Positions 44,078 to 53,545 are shown, counted from the first letter of the stretch. The stretch is 64,000 nucleotides of DNA from Haloglomus salinum (GCF_024298825.1 NZ_CP101153.1:868001-932000), one strand, 5' to 3'. Notes: generated by a model not told the origin, from the sequence alone. Translations and numbers: made by a program.

Positions 44078-44389
44078 ATGTGGGGCAGCCGAGATCGTGA
44101 CCGGACGCAGGTCACGTGCATCGCCTGTGGCGAGGAGGTGCCGCGAACGGCGGCACGCGAGTACGACAAGCACGGCAACCGCTGGGAGCGCGCCGACAAG
44201 GAGTTCGAGTTCCTCTGCAAGGAGTGTCACAGCGACATCTGCCACCAGCCACGGGGGGACCTGGAGACCGTCCTCGTCGAGAGCGGCGCCGGCGAGGACG
44301 ACCGGACGGCGTTCCTCCGCCGCTACACCGAACTCGCGACCGGCGAGGCCGAAAGCGAAGCAGAGAGCGAACGCGAGCGCGAGCGGTAG
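44078..44389 (+). CDS. Small zinc-ribbon protein
   Basis: A 103-residue protein with two CxxC knuckles, TCIACGEEV (near residue 15) and LCKECHSD (near 47), as in treble-clef or zinc-ribbon folds. Between them is a charged stretch (REYDKHGNRWERADKEFEF). The C-terminal part is an acidic helix ending in EAESEAESERERER. Probably nucleic-acid or protein binding; role unknown. It lies 57 bp before the RNase gene on the same strand, possibly one transcript. Confidence 0.85.
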   Translation: MWGSRDRDRTQVTCIACGEEVPRTAAREYDKHGNRWERADKEFEFLCKECHSDICHQPRGDLETVLVESGAGEDDRTAFLRRYTELATGEAESEAESERERER

Positions 44390-44446
44390 GGGCGCCGTCG
44401 GCGCCCGCCCAACAGGACTAACTAGCCGTTTCTCCTACCCGCCTGC

Positions 44447-45805
44447 ATGAGCGACACGGACGCCGACGAGCAGGCGCAGGCCGGGACCGCGGAGGGGCAG
44501 GGCCCCGTCCGCATCGACGTCGAACTGGCCGATGCGCTCGCCGCCAAGCGGGAGTCCCTCTTCGAGGAGTTCGACCTCAACGACGAGTTCCCGAACGAGG
44601 TCCTCAGCGAGGCCCGCGAGCGGACGACCGACACCGAGAACGAGATCCAGTCGGAGATCGGCGAGGACTACCGCACGGACTGCCGGGACCTCACCACCTG
44701 CACCATCGACCCGGCCGACGCGCAGGACTACGACGACGCCATCTCCATCCGCCGCGACGAGGACTACTACTACCTCCACGTCCACATCGCCGACGTCACC
44801 CACTACGTCGAGCCGGGCAGCGCGATGTGGGACGAGGCCGTCGAGCGGGCCAACACCGTCTACCTGCCGGGCTACACGATGCACATGCTCCCGCCCGTGC
44901 TGGCGGAGACGGTCTGCTCACTGGTCCCCAACGAGGACCGCCTCGCACACACCGTCGAGATGAAGATCGACGCCGAGACGCTCTCGAACGAGTCCATCGA
45001 CATCTACAAATCCGTCGTTCACTCCGACGAGCGGCTCACCTACAAGCAGGCCGAGAACCGCCTCGACGAACCCGACGCCGACCTCCACGAGGAGCTGTCG
45101 CTGGCGTACGAGCTGGCCGAGGCGCTCCACGAGCAGCGCAAGGCGGACGGCTCGCTCGTCCTGAACCCCAAACGCGACCGCGCCCACACAATCATCGAAG
45201 AGTGCATGCTGAAGGCCAACAAGGCCGTCACGCACGAACTCCAGTGGGTCCGCGGGCTGGAGGCGATGTTCCGCGTCCACCCCCAGCCCACCCCCGAGGA
45301 GTGGGACGAGGCCTTACAGGAGATTCAGGACCTCGACGGCGTCTCCATCCCCGGCGAGGCGTGGGACGACCCGCGCAAGGCCGTCAACGCCACCCTCGAA
45401 CAGGCACCGGGCCGCCAGCTCAACAAGATCCAGTGGGCCGTGATGAAGGTCATGCCGCGGGCGAAGTACATGGCCGACCCGTTCGGCGGCCATCACGCGC
45501 TCAACTTCGAGATCTACGGCCACTTCACCTCGCCCATCCGCCGGCTCTCGGACCTCGTCAACCACTGGATAATCTACCAGAACGAGACCCCCGGAGACCA
45601 TTCGCTCCCGTCGCTCTGTGACCACGCCTCCTCGAAACAGAAGGACGGCGAGACGGTCGAGCGCATCTACAAGGACTTCCTCCAGGAGGTCGGCCTCGAC
45701 CCGCACGCCATCAACAACCGCGGCGTCGAGGTCGTCGAGGACCCCGGCCCCGACGAGGACCTGGACCGGCGCAAGAGCGAGGTCAGTCCGGAAGCGTTCA
45801 ACTGA
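44447..45805 (+). CDS. rnr: RNase II/R-type RNB-domain exoribonuclease
   Basis: A 452-residue 3'-5' exoribonuclease core. The RNB active site is TIDPADAQDYDDAIS with the conserved aspartates, followed by YYYLHVHIADVTHYV, VYLPGYTMHMLPPVLAE, HTIIEECMLKANKAV and GHFTSPIRRLSDLVNHW. It is shorter than bacterial RNase R because the N-terminal cold-shock domains and the C-terminal S1 domain are missing; this stripped form is the usual haloarchaeal RNase R, which degrades RNA in the cytosol in place of an exosome. The symbol is by homology. Confidence 0.94.
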   Translation: MSDTDADEQAQAGTAEGQGPVRIDVELADALAAKRESLFEEFDLNDEFPNEVLSEARERTTDTENEIQSEIGEDYRTDCRDLTTCTIDPADAQDYDDAISIRRDEDYYYLHVHIADVTHYVEPGSAMWDEAVERANTVYLPGYTMHMLPPVLAETVCSLVPNEDRLAHTVEMKIDAETLSNESIDIYKSVVHSDERLTYKQAENRLDEPDADLHEELSLAYELAEALHEQRKADGSLVLNPKRDRAHTIIEECMLKANKAVTHELQWVRGLEAMFRVHPQPTPEEWDEALQEIQDLDGVSIPGEAWDDPRKAVNATLEQAPGRQLNKIQWAVMKVMPRAKYMADPFGGHHALNFEIYGHFTSPIRRLSDLVNHWIIYQNETPGDHSLPSLCDHASSKQKDGETVERIYKDFLQEVGLDPHAINNRGVEVVEDPGPDEDLDRRKSEVSPEAFN

Positions 45806-46022
45806 GGACTTTGCCATGTGAATCCAGACATTGTTCGTATATCTCCGGCATATCCTAAATGAACGCCAGAAATGTCGAATACTCGAGTGTCCATGGCTGG
45901 CGTTCCACGGACGGCCTGCCTCCGTATCAAACGCCGTGTTGCCTCGCCGCGCGACCGATTCAGGGCCTCTCTAACGGGGTAGCCGGTGTATTACTACAGC
46001 GATATCGCTCCCCCGCAGCAGC

Positions 46023-46130
46023 ATGGACGCAGTCAGCAGATGTCAGCAGTGCGAACGACTGGTCAACGCATTCGTCAACAGCGGCTGTCCGTACTGCTCG
46101 GGTTCGTTGCGCCGATTGTCCGGGAAGTGA
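46023..46130 (+). CDS. 35-residue zinc-ribbon microprotein
   Basis: A short frame from ATG 46023 to TGA 46130. It carries paired knuckles SRCQQCERLVN and GCPYCSG (CxxC, 12 residues, CxxC) and ends SLRRLSGK. That is a minimal rubredoxin-like or zinc-ribbon unit, common among haloarchaeal microproteins. Upstream GTATTACTA near 45987 lies about 30 nt before the ATG and may be its TATA box. It sits in a 417-bp gap between the RNase and gar1, where no other gene is seen. Function unknown. Confidence 0.7.
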   Translation: MDAVSRCQQCERLVNAFVNSGCPYCSGSLRRLSGK

Positions 46131-46222
46131 CCGCCGGCCAGCACACCGCTCGACGGCGGTGACCGTGCTCCGGGCGAACCCCCGCCGACCCGAGGTGCGG
46201 ACCTGGACCCCGTACGTTCTGC

Positions 46223-46450
46223 TTACCGCGCGTACACCGGCCCGCCCACCAGTGACGGCAGCACCACACCGTCGTCGGGCGTGACCGCCAGGTACGGCCG
46301 CTCGACGGGGCCGAACACGTCGACGACGCGGCCGACCGTCTCCAGGTCCTCGTCCAGCACCATCGTCCCGATATCGGGGTGGCCATCGTCCGGGCAGCGG
46401 ACGATGGCGAGGCCCTGGGCGGTCCGGACCACCTCGCCGAGTCGCCTCAT
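46223..46450 (-). CDS. gar1: Gar1, H/ACA ribonucleoprotein subunit
   Basis: A 75-residue six-stranded barrel protein of the H/ACA RNP that, with Cbf5, Nop10 and L7Ae, guides pseudouridylation. Motifs: GEVVRTAQGLAIVRC, GTMVLDEDLETVGRVVDVFG and VERPYLAVTPDDG. Length fits archaeal Gar1. It follows srp19 by 28 bp, an order shared by many haloarchaea. ATG at 46450. Confidence 0.94.
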   Translation of the reverse strand: MRRLGEVVRTAQGLAIVRCPDDGHPDIGTMVLDEDLETVGRVVDVFGPVERPYLAVTPDDGVVLPSLVGGPVYAR

Positions 46451-46478
46451 CGCTCACCTCGCATCCTGAACACCGCGC

Positions 46479-46757
46479 TCACTCCCGCAACGCCGTCAGG
46501 TACGCGGCGACGGCGCCGAGCAGGTCTGACTTGCCGGCGTCGTCGGCGTCCTGTACGAGGACGCGCCCCCGCGGTTCGAACTCGCGGACGTACGTCTTGT
46601 CGCGCTCGATGACGGCGTCGTAGCCGACCTGCTGGACGGCCTTCGCGAGCTCGTCGACCGTCGGCTCCTCGACCGCGAGGTCCCGTGGGACCCGGCGACC
46701 CTCCCCGCGAGAGTAGGCGGCATCGAAGTAGGCGGGGTAGAGGACGTTCTCGACCAT
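46479..46757 (-). CDS. srp19: SRP19, signal recognition particle protein
   Basis: A 92-residue protein that binds 7S RNA and lets SRP54 bind, for co-translational export. Typical start [20 protein letters not shown] with [20 protein letters not shown], then [16 protein letters not shown]. Length is right for archaea. It is the first gene of the srp19-gar1 pair; ATG at 46757, divergent from maeB. Confidence 0.95.
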   Translation of the reverse strand: MVENVLYPAYFDAAYSRGEGRRVPRDLAVEEPTVDELAKAVQQVGYDAVIERDKTYVREFEPRGRVLVQDADDAGKSDLLGAVAAYLTALRE

Positions 46758-46951
46758 ACCGAGGGGAGTGGGGGCCGCGGTAAATGGGTTTCCGATACCG
46801 TCCGTATCGTGCGTCGGGTCCAGGCTGACCGAGGTGCCAGCGCCTTCGTGCGGAGCGATGGCGGGTCGCGGAACGTCGGTGGCCGTCGCCTGCGAGAGCC
46901 CTGCGCGGCAAAAAGCGCGGCAAAACCCGCCACCCCCGCCCGTTCGGATAG

Positions 46952-46959
46952 CTTTTTAC
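46952..46959 (+). promoter_or_regulatory. TATA-like box for maeB
   Basis: CTTTTTAC lies 23-30 nt before the ATG at 46982, a strong leaderless promoter arrangement. Confidence 0.55.
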
Positions 46960-46981
46960 GCGTTTCCGACGCCACATCGGT

Positions 46982-49234
46982 ATGGGACTCGACGAGGATT
47001 CGCTCGACTATCACGAACGCGACCCTCCCGGCAAACTGGAGATCTCGACGACGAAGCCGACCAACACGCAGCGGGACCTCTCACTGGCCTACTCGCCCGG
47101 CGTCGCGGCACCGTGCCGCGAGATCCGCGACAACCCGGACGACGCCTTCAGCTACACCGCGAAGGGGAACATGGTCGGGGTGGTCTCGAACGGGACCGCC
47201 GTTCTCGGACTGGGCGACATCGGCGCACAGGCCTCCAAGCCCGTGATGGAGGGGAAGGGGGTGCTGTTCAAGCGGTTCGCCGACATCGACGTCTTCGATA
47301 TCGAACTCGACCAGGACGACCCGAAGGACATCATCCAGTCGGTGTCGGCGATGGAGCCGACGTTCGGCGGCATCAATCTGGAGGATATCAAGGCCCCCGA
47401 GTGCTTCGAGGTCGAGGAGCGGCTGCGCGAGGAGATGGACATCCCCGTCTTCCACGACGACCAGCACGGGACCGCCATCATCTCCGGCGCGGCGCTCGTC
47501 AACGCCGCAGACATCGCCGGCAAGGACCTCTCGGACCTCGAAATCGTCTTCTCCGGTGCCGGCGCCTCGGCCATCGCGACGGCCCGCTTCTACGTCTCGC
47601 TCGGCGCGAAGCGCGAGAACATCACGATGTGTGACTCCTCGGGCATCATCACCCAGGAGCGCGCCGACGCGGGCGACGTCAACGAGTTCAAGCAGGAGTT
47701 CGCCAGCGACCGCCCGGCGGGCGACCTCGCGGACGCCATGGAGGGCGCGGACGTGTTCGTCGGCCTCTCCATCGGCGGCCTCGTGAGCCAGGAGATGATC
47801 CAGTCGATGGCCGACGACCCCATCGTCTTCGCGATGGCGAACCCGGACCCCGAGATCGGCTACGAGGCGGCCAAGCACGCCCGGGACGACACCGTCATCA
47901 TGGCGACGGGGCGCTCGGACTACCCGAATCAGGTGAACAACGTGCTGGGCTTCCCGTTCATCTTCCGCGGCGCGCTGGACGTGCGCGCGACGGAGATAAA
48001 CGAGGAGATGAAGGTCGCCGCCGCCGAGGCGCTCGCGGACCTCGCCCGGCAGGACGTGCCTGACGCCGTCGTGAAGGCGTACGGCGACGAACCGCTCCAG
48101 TTCGGCCCGGAGTACATCATCCCGAAGCCGCTGGACCCGCGGGTCCTGTTCGAGGTCGCGCCGGCCGTCGCGGACGCGGCCGTCGAGTCGGGCTGTGCCC
48201 GCAAGGAACTCGACCGCGAGCAGTACGTCGAGCGGCTCGAAGCGCGGCTGGGCAAGTCCCGCGAGATGATGCGGGTCGTCCTCAACAAGGCCAAGAGCGA
48301 ACCAAAACGGGTCGTTCTCGCCGAGGGCGACGACGAGAAGATGGTCCGGGCGGCGTTCCAGCTCCAGGAGCAGGGTATCGCCGAGCCGGTCCTGGTCGGC
48401 GACCGCGAGGAGATCTGGGCGACGGCCGAGCGCCTCGGCCTGGACTTCTCGCCGGAGATCGTCGACCCCGAGGAGGGGAACCTCGACCCGTACGCCGAGC
48501 GCCTCCACCAGCTCCGCCGGCGGAAGGGTATCACCCGCCGCGAGGCGGACGAACTCATCCAGGACGGCAACTACCTCGGCAGCGTGATGGTGGAGATGGG
48601 CGACGCCGACGCGATGCTGACGGGGCTGATGCACCACTACCCCAGCGCCCTGCGCCCGCCGCTGCAGGTCATCGGCACCGCCGACGACGCCGACTACGCG
48701 GCCGGCGTCTACATGCTGACGTTCAAGAACAGAGTCGTCTTCTGCGCCGACGCCACCGTCAACCAGGAGCCCGACGAGGAGGTGCTCGCGGAGGTCACGA
48801 AACAGACCGCCAAACTCGCCCGCCGGTTCAACATCGAGCCCCGGGCCGCGCTGCTGTCGTACTCGGACTTCGGCAGCGTCGACAACGAGGGCACGCGCAA
48901 GCCCCGCGAGGCCGCGCGGATGCTCCACGGCGACGACGAGGTCGACTTCCCGGTCGACGGCGAGATGCAGGCCGATACCGCCGTCGTCGAGGAGATGCTC
49001 GAGGGCGACTACGACTTCGCGGATCTCGACGAGCCCGCGAACGTGCTCGTCTTCCCGAACCTCGAGGCCGGCAACATCGCGTACAAACTGCTCCAGCGCC
49101 TCGGCGGCGCCGAGGCCATCGGCCCGATGCTGGTCGGCATGGACAAGCCCGTCCACGTCCTCCAGCGCGGCGACGAGGTCAAGGACATCGTCAACCTCGC
49201 AGGCGTCGCCGTCGTCGACGCGCAGGAAGACTGA
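46982..49234 (+). CDS. maeB: NADP-dependent malic enzyme with phosphotransacetylase-like domain
   Basis: A 750-residue MaeB-type fusion. The first 430 residues hold malic enzyme: [49 protein letters not shown] and the NAD(P) loop [17 protein letters not shown]. The last 320 resemble phosphate acetyltransferase ([42 protein letters not shown]), a non-catalytic regulatory domain in other MaeB proteins. It decarboxylates malate to pyruvate with reduction of NAD(P). ATG at 46982, [20 protein letters not shown], a family start. Confidence 0.96.
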   Translation: MGLDEDSLDYHERDPPGKLEISTTKPTNTQRDLSLAYSPGVAAPCREIRDNPDDAFSYTAKGNMVGVVSNGTAVLGLGDIGAQASKPVMEGKGVLFKRFADIDVFDIELDQDDPKDIIQSVSAMEPTFGGINLEDIKAPECFEVEERLREEMDIPVFHDDQHGTAIISGAALVNAADIAGKDLSDLEIVFSGAGASAIATARFYVSLGAKRENITMCDSSGIITQERADAGDVNEFKQEFASDRPAGDLADAMEGADVFVGLSIGGLVSQEMIQSMADDPIVFAMANPDPEIGYEAAKHARDDTVIMATGRSDYPNQVNNVLGFPFIFRGALDVRATEINEEMKVAAAEALADLARQDVPDAVVKAYGDEPLQFGPEYIIPKPLDPRVLFEVAPAVADAAVESGCARKELDREQYVERLEARLGKSREMMRVVLNKAKSEPKRVVLAEGDDEKMVRAAFQLQEQGIAEPVLVGDREEIWATAERLGLDFSPEIVDPEEGNLDPYAERLHQLRRRKGITRREADELIQDGNYLGSVMVEMGDADAMLTGLMHHYPSALRPPLQVIGTADDADYAAGVYMLTFKNRVVFCADATVNQEPDEEVLAEVTKQTAKLARRFNIEPRAALLSYSDFGSVDNEGTRKPREAARMLHGDDEVDFPVDGEMQADTAVVEEMLEGDYDFADLDEPANVLVFPNLEAGNIAYKLLQRLGGAEAIGPMLVGMDKPVHVLQRGDEVKDIVNLAGVAVVDAQED

Positions 49235-49272
49235 GGCGGAGACTGTAGATTCTCTACTATATCTAGAATTGT

Positions 49273-49292
49273 CGAGTAACGAGGATTACTCG
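49273..49292. terminator. Inverted repeat between convergent genes
   Basis: CGAGTAA (49273-49279) and TTACTCG (49286-49292) are exact complements with a 6-nt loop. It lies 39 bp after maeB and before the convergent BASS-transporter stop, in an AT-rich stretch, so a bidirectional terminator is likely. Confidence 0.45.
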
Positions 49293-49335
49293 CTTCAGAA
49301 GGCGTTACTCTTCACCGAATTCTGAGCATATCAGC

Positions 49336-50253
49336 TCAGCTTCCGCGCCGGAACCACCGCGCCAGCCCCGCACTCGTCACGAGTTCGATGACCCCGAACG
49401 CCACCGCCGGAAGTGCCGCGGCCGGCGGGAAGCCCGCCGAGACGACCAGCGCGGCCGCGACCGCGAAGTCGCGCATCCCGACCGAGAGCGTCGTCGCCAC
49501 GCGCGCCGAGCGGTCGAACGGGCTGCTCGCGAGCCACCCCGCGCCGTAGCCCGCGGGGTTGAGCGCGAGCGCACCCACGGCCACGAGCGCGAGCCGCGAC
49601 CCGCCCGCGCGCAGGAGGTCGGCGTTCTCGGCCGTCACGCCGCCGATGATGACGACCACCAGCACCGCCGCCACGGAGGGATAGAGGTGGTCGTACCGCC
49701 CCACGCGCGCCGGATATCGGGTCCGCAGGCCCACAGCGACGAGCATCGGCAGGACGACGGCCAGCGCCAGCCCGCGGACGATACGGAGCGTGTCGAACGC
49801 GACGGCATCGCCGACGAGGAGCGTCACGGCGCCGGGGACGAGGGCGACGCTGCCGAGCCCCACGAGCACGAGGACCGCGGAGGCCAGCGCCGTATCGCCG
49901 TCGGCGAGTTCGGTCATCACGGGCGTGACGAGTTCGGGTGTCACCGCGCCCAGCACGACGAACCCGACGGTGAGCGCCGGCCCCAGCCCGAGCAGGCGCG
50001 CGACGGCGAACGCCGCCAGCACCATCCCGGTCTGGACGACCAGCGCCACCGCAAGCGCCCGGCGGTCGACCGCGCGGAAGGCGCCGACCGACAGCGTGAG
50101 CGAGACCGCGCCGACCATCGCGGCGAGGATGGGCGTCGAGAGCGCTGTCACGGCGCCGAGTTCGGGCACCGCGAACCCCACGACGACGGCGAGCACCACC
50201 CAGCCGACGAGGTACTCATCGACGAGCCGGGCGGCGCGGCTCGCGACGCTCAC
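49336..50253 (-). CDS. BASS family (bile acid:Na+ symporter-like) transporter
   Basis: A 305-residue protein with about nine to ten hydrophobic segments in the BASS/ArsB-like fold: LSTPILAAMVGAVSLTLSVG, GAVTPELVTPVMTELADGDT, VLVVVIIGGVTAENADLL and SVGMRDFAVAAALVVSAGFP hold the unwound-helix motifs. Bacterial relatives carry bile acids, pyruvate, pantoate or other organic anions with Na+. It starts with GTG at 50253 and overlaps the pncB stop by four bases (GTGA), so its cargo may be linked to NAD salvage. Confidence 0.88.
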   Translation of the reverse strand: MSVASRAARLVDEYLVGWVVLAVVVGFAVPELGAVTALSTPILAAMVGAVSLTLSVGAFRAVDRRALAVALVVQTGMVLAAFAVARLLGLGPALTVGFVVLGAVTPELVTPVMTELADGDTALASAVLVLVGLGSVALVPGAVTLLVGDAVAFDTLRIVRGLALAVVLPMLVAVGLRTRYPARVGRYDHLYPSVAAVLVVVIIGGVTAENADLLRAGGSRLALVAVGALALNPAGYGAGWLASSPFDRSARVATTLSVGMRDFAVAAALVVSAGFPPAAALPAVAFGVIELVTSAGLARWFRRGS

Positions 50254-51440
50254 TCGCCGTCGTTCGCCGTATCGCCCTCGAACACCAGCCCGGCGTCCTC
50301 GCGGGCCCGTTCGATGCTCTCGTCGAGGTCGAACTCGGTGGCGACCTCGCCCCCTTCGACCACCGGTTCCAGCAACGGCTCGCCGTCAGCCGGACCGTCT
50401 TCACGGGCGAGGCCGAGGTGATGTGCACCGTCCGGCGTCCGGTACACCTGTTTCGGGAGCGAGAGCTTCCCGCGCTTGGCACTGGGGTCGCCCTCGACCG
50501 CGACGAGGTCGAGCCCGAAGTCGACGGAGTCGGCGTCGCTGATGGCGCCGCCGACGCCGAACCCGTCGGCCACGTCGCGCAACTCGCGGAGGTCCTCGGG
50601 CTCCAGACCCCCGGAGACGAAGACGTCCACGTCCTCGTGGCCGCGGGCGTCGAGTTCCCAGCGAACCTCCCGGCAGATGTGCCGGAAGTCACCCCGCCGG
50701 GAGCCCGTCGTGTCGAGGCGGACCCCGCTCAGGTCGTCGACGGCCTCGGCGGCGCGGATGGCCTCGTCGACCTCGTCGCTGTACGTGTCCACGAGCGCCG
50801 TCCGGGAGACGTCGGCGTCGACGTGTGCGTCGAAGGCGCGCCACGCGGCCTCCTGCTCGCCACGGCCGAAGCAGATGACCAGGGCGTGGGGCATCGTCCC
50901 CGTCGCCTCGCGACCCAGCACCTCGCCGGCAGCCACGTGCGAGAAGCCGTCCAGCCCCGCGAGCAGCGCCGAGCGCTCCAGCACCGCCGCGAGCGACGGG
51001 TGGAGGTGGCGCGCACCGAAGGAGACGACCGGCGTGTCGGGCGCGGCTCGCCGCAACTCGTGCGCAGCGGAGGCAAAAGCGGTGGCCTGCGAGAGGAATC
51101 CGAGGAGGGAGGTCTCGTGGCGGGCGAAGTCGCGGTAGGGTCCCTCGATACGGACGACGGGCCCGCCGTCGAAGAAGGTGCCCGGCGGGAGCGCGTGCAC
51201 GTCGACAGGCAGCCCCTCGAACAGGTGGACGGCGTCCTCGATGCCGGCGAACAGGTGCGGGTCGCCAGAGGGGAACTGCCCGAGTGTCACCTCGGCGACG
51301 ACGTGCGGGTTCCGGTCGGCCCCGTCCAGCGCCGCCTCCGTCCGAAGGAAGTACGCGTCGGTGGCGGTACCGTCGCGGATGGCGGCGGGCGGGACGATAT
51401 CGAACGGGTGGTCGGTCCCGTGGTCCGGTTCCTCGGTCAT
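50250..51440 (-). CDS. pncB: Nicotinate phosphoribosyltransferase
   Basis: A 396-residue enzyme joining nicotinic acid to PRPP to give nicotinate mononucleotide for NAD. Motifs: DAYFLRTEAAL at the start, SFGARHLHPSLAA, VAAGEVLGREATGTMPHAL, DTYSDEVDEA, LDTTGSRRGDF and VFVSGGLEPEDLREL. ATG at 51440. It sits between an isochorismatase-family hydrolase (52 bp upstream) and the BASS transporter, on one strand, giving a coherent salvage operon. Confidence 0.94.
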   Translation of the reverse strand: MTEEPDHGTDHPFDIVPPAAIRDGTATDAYFLRTEAALDGADRNPHVVAEVTLGQFPSGDPHLFAGIEDAVHLFEGLPVDVHALPPGTFFDGGPVVRIEGPYRDFARHETSLLGFLSQATAFASAAHELRRAAPDTPVVSFGARHLHPSLAAVLERSALLAGLDGFSHVAAGEVLGREATGTMPHALVICFGRGEQEAAWRAFDAHVDADVSRTALVDTYSDEVDEAIRAAEAVDDLSGVRLDTTGSRRGDFRHICREVRWELDARGHEDVDVFVSGGLEPEDLRELRDVADGFGVGGAISDADSVDFGLDLVAVEGDPSAKRGKLSLPKQVYRTPDGAHHLGLAREDGPADGEPLLEPVVEGGEVATEFDLDESIERAREDAGLVFEGDTANDGE

Positions 51441-51492
51441 GCCCGTCGAGACTCGTGGCGCGTCGAAAAAGGTGGGGACTCCCGTGCCGACG

Positions 51493-52074
51493 CTACCGGA
51501 GCGTGCCGAGCACCGCAGCGGTGTCGGCGACCGTCGCGAACTCGCCGGAGAGCTGCGCGAGCGCCGTCCGGTGGACGGTCTCGGGGTCGAACCGCTCGCC
51601 GTCGTAGGAGCGGGCGAACGTGGCGCAGGCGTCCGCGACCAGAACGACGTCGAACCCGCGGTTCTCGGCCATCCGGGCGGTGGTGGAGACGCAGTGGTCC
51701 GTCGTCAGGCCCGCGAGGACGAGCGTCCGGCGGCCGCGGTCGCGGAGCCACCACTCCAGGTCCGTGTCGACGAAGGCGCCGTTGACGGACTTGACGAACT
51801 CCGGCTCCGTGCCGTCTGGCGAGAGCCCCGGCTTGAACGCGAACCCGGGGGTCTCGCGCTTCAGCGGCGAGTCGGCCTCCACCGAATCGTGCCGGACGTG
51901 GGCGACGGGCTGCTCGCGTTCACGCCACGCCGCGAGCAGGTCACGGGCGTTCGCTTCGGCATCGGGGTTGTTCCGCTCGCCCCAACGGGGCTCGTCGAAG
52001 CCGACCTGGAAGTCGACGAGGACGAGCACCGCATCGTCGGGTATCGCGAGCGCATCATGGGACATGCCGGGCAT
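51493..52074 (-). CDS. Isochorismatase-family cysteine hydrolase, probable nicotinamidase
   Basis: A 193-residue hydrolase. The triad is Asp in [11 protein letters not shown], Lys in [13 protein letters not shown] and Cys in [20 protein letters not shown]. Metal-binding residues of true nicotinamidase (DxH in the second motif) are not evident by eye, so nicotinamidase is inferred from the next gene being pncB, which would use the nicotinate produced. ATG 52074 or, nine bases in, ATG 52065 (MSHDALA). YqcI/YcgG ends 15 bp upstream. Confidence 0.88.
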   Translation of the reverse strand: MPGMSHDALAIPDDAVLVLVDFQVGFDEPRWGERNNPDAEANARDLLAAWREREQPVAHVRHDSVEADSPLKRETPGFAFKPGLSPDGTEPEFVKSVNGAFVDTDLEWWLRDRGRRTLVLAGLTTDHCVSTTARMAENRGFDVVLVADACATFARSYDGERFDPETVHRTALAQLSGEFATVADTAAVLGTLR

Positions 52075-52089
52075 CTCGAATCGGAGACG

Positions 52090-52914
52090 TTAGTCGCCGG
52101 CCGACCCGGACGCGGGCATCACGGGGTCGAACCGCTGGTCGACCTTCGGGTGCTCGCGGGAGAACGTCACCGGGCACGCGTCGGGTGCCTGCGACTCATC
52201 CTCCGGGAGCATGTACTGGTGCCACTCGCGGTCGCCGGGAACGCCCCAGTCGCCGAGGTTGGCGTGCGGGCAGACGCCGTCGTACCGTTCGAGGTTGTTC
52301 TGGATGGTCTCGCGGGCACGCTGGCCGGCCTCCGTGTCGGCGGTGATGCCCTCGAACAGCGTCCGGGGCTGGAAGGTGATCTCGAGCCCGACCGGACAGT
52401 AGCGCGAGCGGTAGGTGTCGTAGAAGGGCGCCCGGCAGGTCGGGAACATCGGCTCGCCGCCGAAGCAGAACTCCCAGAACCGGCTGTCCGTCTCGGTCGG
52501 GATGTCGTCGGGCCACGGCGACGGGTCGTGGACGTGCAGCACCTTCAGCACGTGCCAGAGCACCTCGTGGTAGTCGGCCTCCGTCTGCACGTCCGCTTCG
52601 GGGCGGAAGAACACGACGAACGAGGCCCGCCCCTCGCGGTCCTCGTACACGTCGAGGTACTCGAGCAGCGAATCACGGAAGGCCAGGAGTGCGTCACGGT
52701 CGCTCGTGGACGGGACCGCAGTGTACAGTGGTTCCCCGTTGGCGACCGACTCGGCGCCGAAGAAGCAGGGAAACGACTCCCCCTCGTGTTCACCGGTCAG
52801 GCTCTCGCGGAAGGTTCGCCAGTGGCGCTCGACCCACGCCGGCATCTCGCCGGCCTCGACCCGCTCGGCGAGGGTTGCCTGGTCCATGACGGACTGGAAC
52901 CCCGGCTCGTTCAT
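52090..52914 (-). CDS. YqcI/YcgG family protein (heme-dependent hydroxylase-like)
   Basis: A 274-residue protein of the YqcI/YcgG family, which includes GntA, a heme-dependent N-hydroxylase of guanitoxin synthesis. Visible hallmarks are FPCFFGAESV near residue 48, the WHVLKVLHVHDPSPWPDD stretch, FCFGGEPMFPTCRAPFYDTY and TRFPRTLF-like segment PVGLEITFQPRTLFEG. His and Cys residues in these could ligate heme. The operon neighbour handles NAD salvage, and no guanidine pathway is nearby, so the substrate is unknown. Confidence 0.88.
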   Translation of the reverse strand: MNEPGFQSVMDQATLAERVEAGEMPAWVERHWRTFRESLTGEHEGESFPCFFGAESVANGEPLYTAVPSTSDRDALLAFRDSLLEYLDVYEDREGRASFVVFFRPEADVQTEADYHEVLWHVLKVLHVHDPSPWPDDIPTETDSRFWEFCFGGEPMFPTCRAPFYDTYRSRYCPVGLEITFQPRTLFEGITADTEAGQRARETIQNNLERYDGVCPHANLGDWGVPGDREWHQYMLPEDESQAPDACPVTFSREHPKVDQRFDPVMPASGSAGD

Positions 52915-52939
52915 ACCCGGAATTGGGGACCGAGCGGAT

Positions 52940-53491
52940 TCAATTCTCCGGTCCGTCGTGCTCCTCGTCGCCGGTCGCGAGCGCCGCCACGGTGTCGCCG
53001 ACGGCGACCGTCCCGCCCTCGAGGATGCGTGCCCGGAGGCCCCCACGGTGGACCAGCGCCTCGCGGATACCCTCGCGCTCGAGGTGGCGCTCCAGGTACG
53101 AACAGGGTTCGCACAGTTCGGTCCCCACACAGACGGCCTCCCCGACCCGGAACCGCTCGCCCACGAGGTGGTTGAGTGCGATACCCTCGGTCGTGACGTT
53201 GCGCCGGTGGACGCCCGGCTCGAGGGCGATGTCGTAGTCGGCCTCGACCGCGTCGAGAGCCTCCTGTTCGATGAGGGTGAGGTCGCTCCCGTCGCGGCTG
53301 GCGGCTTCGCCGCCAGCTGATAATCTCTCGGCGGAGCCGAGAAATCGGCTGGCGAACGTCCCCTCGGCGTCGAAGTAGCGGTCGCCCCGGAGCCCCGCCC
53401 CAGCCTCGGCCGTTACGGACTCACGCGACTCGACCGGCGCGCCCTGCTCGGGCGCGACGTGGATGGCGCGGACGGTCCCGTCACTGGTCAT
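52940..53491 (-). CDS. MOSC domain-containing protein
   Basis: A 183-residue beta-barrel protein of the MOSC family (molybdenum cofactor sulfurase C-terminal domain), which moves sulfur or hydroxylamine groups on molybdenum cofactors. The catalytic cysteine is in ELCEPCSYLERHL, preceded by GDRYFDAEGTF, SDLTLIEQEALDAVEADYD and HRRNVTTEGIALNHLVGERF. A 17-residue in-frame insert (FLGSAERLSAGGEAASR) sits between TFASR and DGSDLTL; see the repeat entry. ATG at 53491. Confidence 0.92.
   Translation of the reverse strand: MTSDGTVRAIHVAPEQGAPVESRESVTAEAGAGLRGDRYFDAEGTFASRFLGSAERLSAGGEAASRDGSDLTLIEQEALDAVEADYDIALEPGVHRRNVTTEGIALNHLVGERFRVGEAVCVGTELCEPCSYLERHLEREGIREALVHRGGLRARILEGGTVAVGDTVAALATGDEEHDGPEN
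53295..53354 (-). repeat. 51-bp in-frame palindromic insertion inside the MOSC gene
   Basis: CGGCTGGCG occurs at 53295-53303 and again at 53346-53354, exactly 51 bp (17 codons) apart. Between lie two perfect triloop hairpins: GCTGGCGGC-TTC-GCCGCCAGC (53297-53317) and TCTCGGC-GGA-GCCGAGA (53326-53342). The frame is kept, the domain around it is intact, and the 9-bp direct repeat looks like a target duplication. The hairpin style matches those in 17.6-17.8 and 19.4-19.6 kb. Confidence 0.7.
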
Positions 53492-53545
53492 ATCCGGTCC
53501 AGGGACGCGCCCGACCTGATGGTTTCGCCCCCGTGGAACCCACCC

